Notes under the pieces: generated by a model
What the model was told of the DNA's origin: nothing
What the model saw: only the letters and a program-made list of their open reading frames with translations
Databases searched by the model: none
Shown here: positions 63,255-64,000 of the stretch, piece by piece
How the letters are laid out: each line of letters begins with the position of its first letter
Position numbering within the stretch: position 1 is the first letter of the stretch
Program-made: the position numbers and the translations under genes
NCBI RefSeq assembly: GCF_011045025.1
Contig: NZ_JAAKZX010000006.1
Span: forward strand, 56,682-120,681
Reading direction: 5' to 3'
Source: Streptomyces ureilyticus
GTDB taxonomy: Bacteria; Actinomycetota; Actinomycetes; Streptomycetales; Streptomycetaceae
Length of the DNA stretch: 64,000 bases

Positions 63255-64000
63255 GTGACAGGAACCCTTGTACTCGCAGGCACTCCCATCGGGGACGTCG
63301 CGGACGCACCGCCCCGGCTGGCCCAGGAGTTGGCGGCCGCCGATGTGATCGCCGCGGAGGACACGCGGCGGCTGCGCCGGTTGACCCAGGCGCTGGGCGT
63401 GCAGCCGGGCGGGCGCGTCGTGTCGTACTTCGAGGGGAACGAGTCGGCCCGTACGCCCGAGCTGGTGGAGGCGCTGGCCGATGGGGCGCGTGTGCTGCTC
63501 GTCACCGACGCGGGGATGCCGTCAGTGTCCGACCCCGGCTATCGGCTCGTCGCCGCGGCCGTCGAGCAGGACATCCGGGTGACGGCCGTACCCGGCCCGT
63601 CCGCCGTGCTGACCGCGCTCGCGCTGTCCGGGCTGCCGGTCGACCGGTTCTGCTTCGAGGGGTTTCTGCCCCGGAAGGCGGGGGAGCGGCTGTCGCGGCT
63701 GCGGGAGGTCGCCGGGGAGCGGCGCACGCTCGTGTACTTCGAGTCGCCGCACCGGCTGGACGACACGCTCGCCGCGATGGCGGAGGTGTTCGGGGAGGAC
63801 CGGCGGGCCGCTGTGTGCCGGGAGCTGACCAAGACGTATGAGGAGGTCAGGCGGGGGTCGTTGAGCGAGCTTGCGGCTTGGGCTGCGGAGCGCGTCCGCG
63901 GGGAGATCACCGTTGTTGTGGAGGGGGCGCCGGAGAAGGGGGCCGAGGGCGTGGACGCGGCGGAGCTTGTGCGGCGGGTGCGGGTGCGGGAGGAGGCGGG
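63255..64000 (+). CDS. rsmI: 16S rRNA (cytidine1402-2'-O)-methyltransferase, 5' part
   Basis: The gene runs off the right end; 248 codons are present. The N-terminus [20 protein letters not shown] and the blocks [66 protein letters not shown] and [12 protein letters not shown] are diagnostic of RsmI, a SAM-dependent tetrapyrrole-methylase-fold enzyme that modifies C1402 of 16S rRNA. GTG 63255 follows GAGG; the ATG at 63247 is out of frame. Confidence 0.93.
   Translation, partial: MTGTLVLAGTPIGDVADAPPRLAQELAAADVIAAEDTRRLRRLTQALGVQPGGRVVSYFEGNESARTPELVEALADGARVLLVTDAGMPSVSDPGYRLVAAAVEQDIRVTAVPGPSAVLTALALSGLPVDRFCFEGFLPRKAGERLSRLREVAGERRTLVYFESPHRLDDTLAAMAEVFGEDRRAAVCRELTKTYEEVRRGSLSELAAWAAERVRGEITVVVEGAPEKGAEGVDAAELVRRVRVREEA

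Overview
The window looks like chromosomal DNA of a Streptomyces. GC content is very high, GTG, TTG and probably CTG start codons are common, and it carries markers of sporulating actinomycetes: an SsgA-like protein (ssgE), the division protein SepX/GlpR, a protein O-mannosyltransferase and a tricorn core protease. All identifications are by reading motifs and from memory of families; no search was run.

Layout. 0-9.6 kb is housekeeping: the N-terminus of a K+/H+ antiporter, a penicillin-acylase-family Ntn hydrolase, 5-formyl-THF cyclo-ligase, galU, a gephyrin-like MoeA with MoaC and MoaB, a RimJ-type acetyltransferase, sepX/glpR and tRNA-Ala(CGC). 9.7-27.4 kb, starting right after the tRNA, is a glycan-degradation locus: GH95, GH43 (exo-1,3-galactanase type), GH51, a CUT1 ABC importer without its ATPase, a ROK regulator, GH97, GH29 and a second GH43. 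Four of the secreted enzymes end in CBM13 (ricin-type) modules. Together they fit uptake of a fucosylated, arabinosylated galactan such as type II arabinogalactan. 27.4-36.0 kb is accessory: two methyltransferases, a divergent LysR/SnoaL-like pair, an FtsX-type permease divergent from a DesK/LiaR-type two-component system, and a GNAT enzyme.

36.3-41.3 kb has xth and a MerR regulator divergent from a tightly overlapping Baeyer-Villiger-type monooxygenase / alpha-beta hydrolase / short-chain dehydrogenase operon, which resembles the mycobacterial mymA region. 41.4-48.5 kb has a small charged protein, tricorn protease, and a TetR-MmpL pair behind twin 15-bp operators. 48.5-53.5 kb has two PD-(D/E)XK-like proteins, a 41-nt perfect palindrome, a YbaK deacylase with an EamA transporter, a small protein with serine at every third residue for 26 repeats, and an EstB-type serine hydrolase. 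53.6-57.2 kb has ohr/ohrR joined to an ECF-type nickel/cobalt importer (cbiM-cbiQ-cbiO) preceded by a sequence that matches a Nur box. 57.4-64 kb is an envelope cluster: ssgE, two paralogous class B penicillin-binding proteins, pmt, and the 5' part of rsmI.

The most unusual items are the Ser-x-x repeat membrane protein, the Nur-box/ECF/OhrR arrangement, the GH97 with a non-standard active site, the long palindromes at 50.25 and 61.3 kb, and at least four genes whose -10 hexamer sits exactly seven bases before the start codon (leaderless transcripts).
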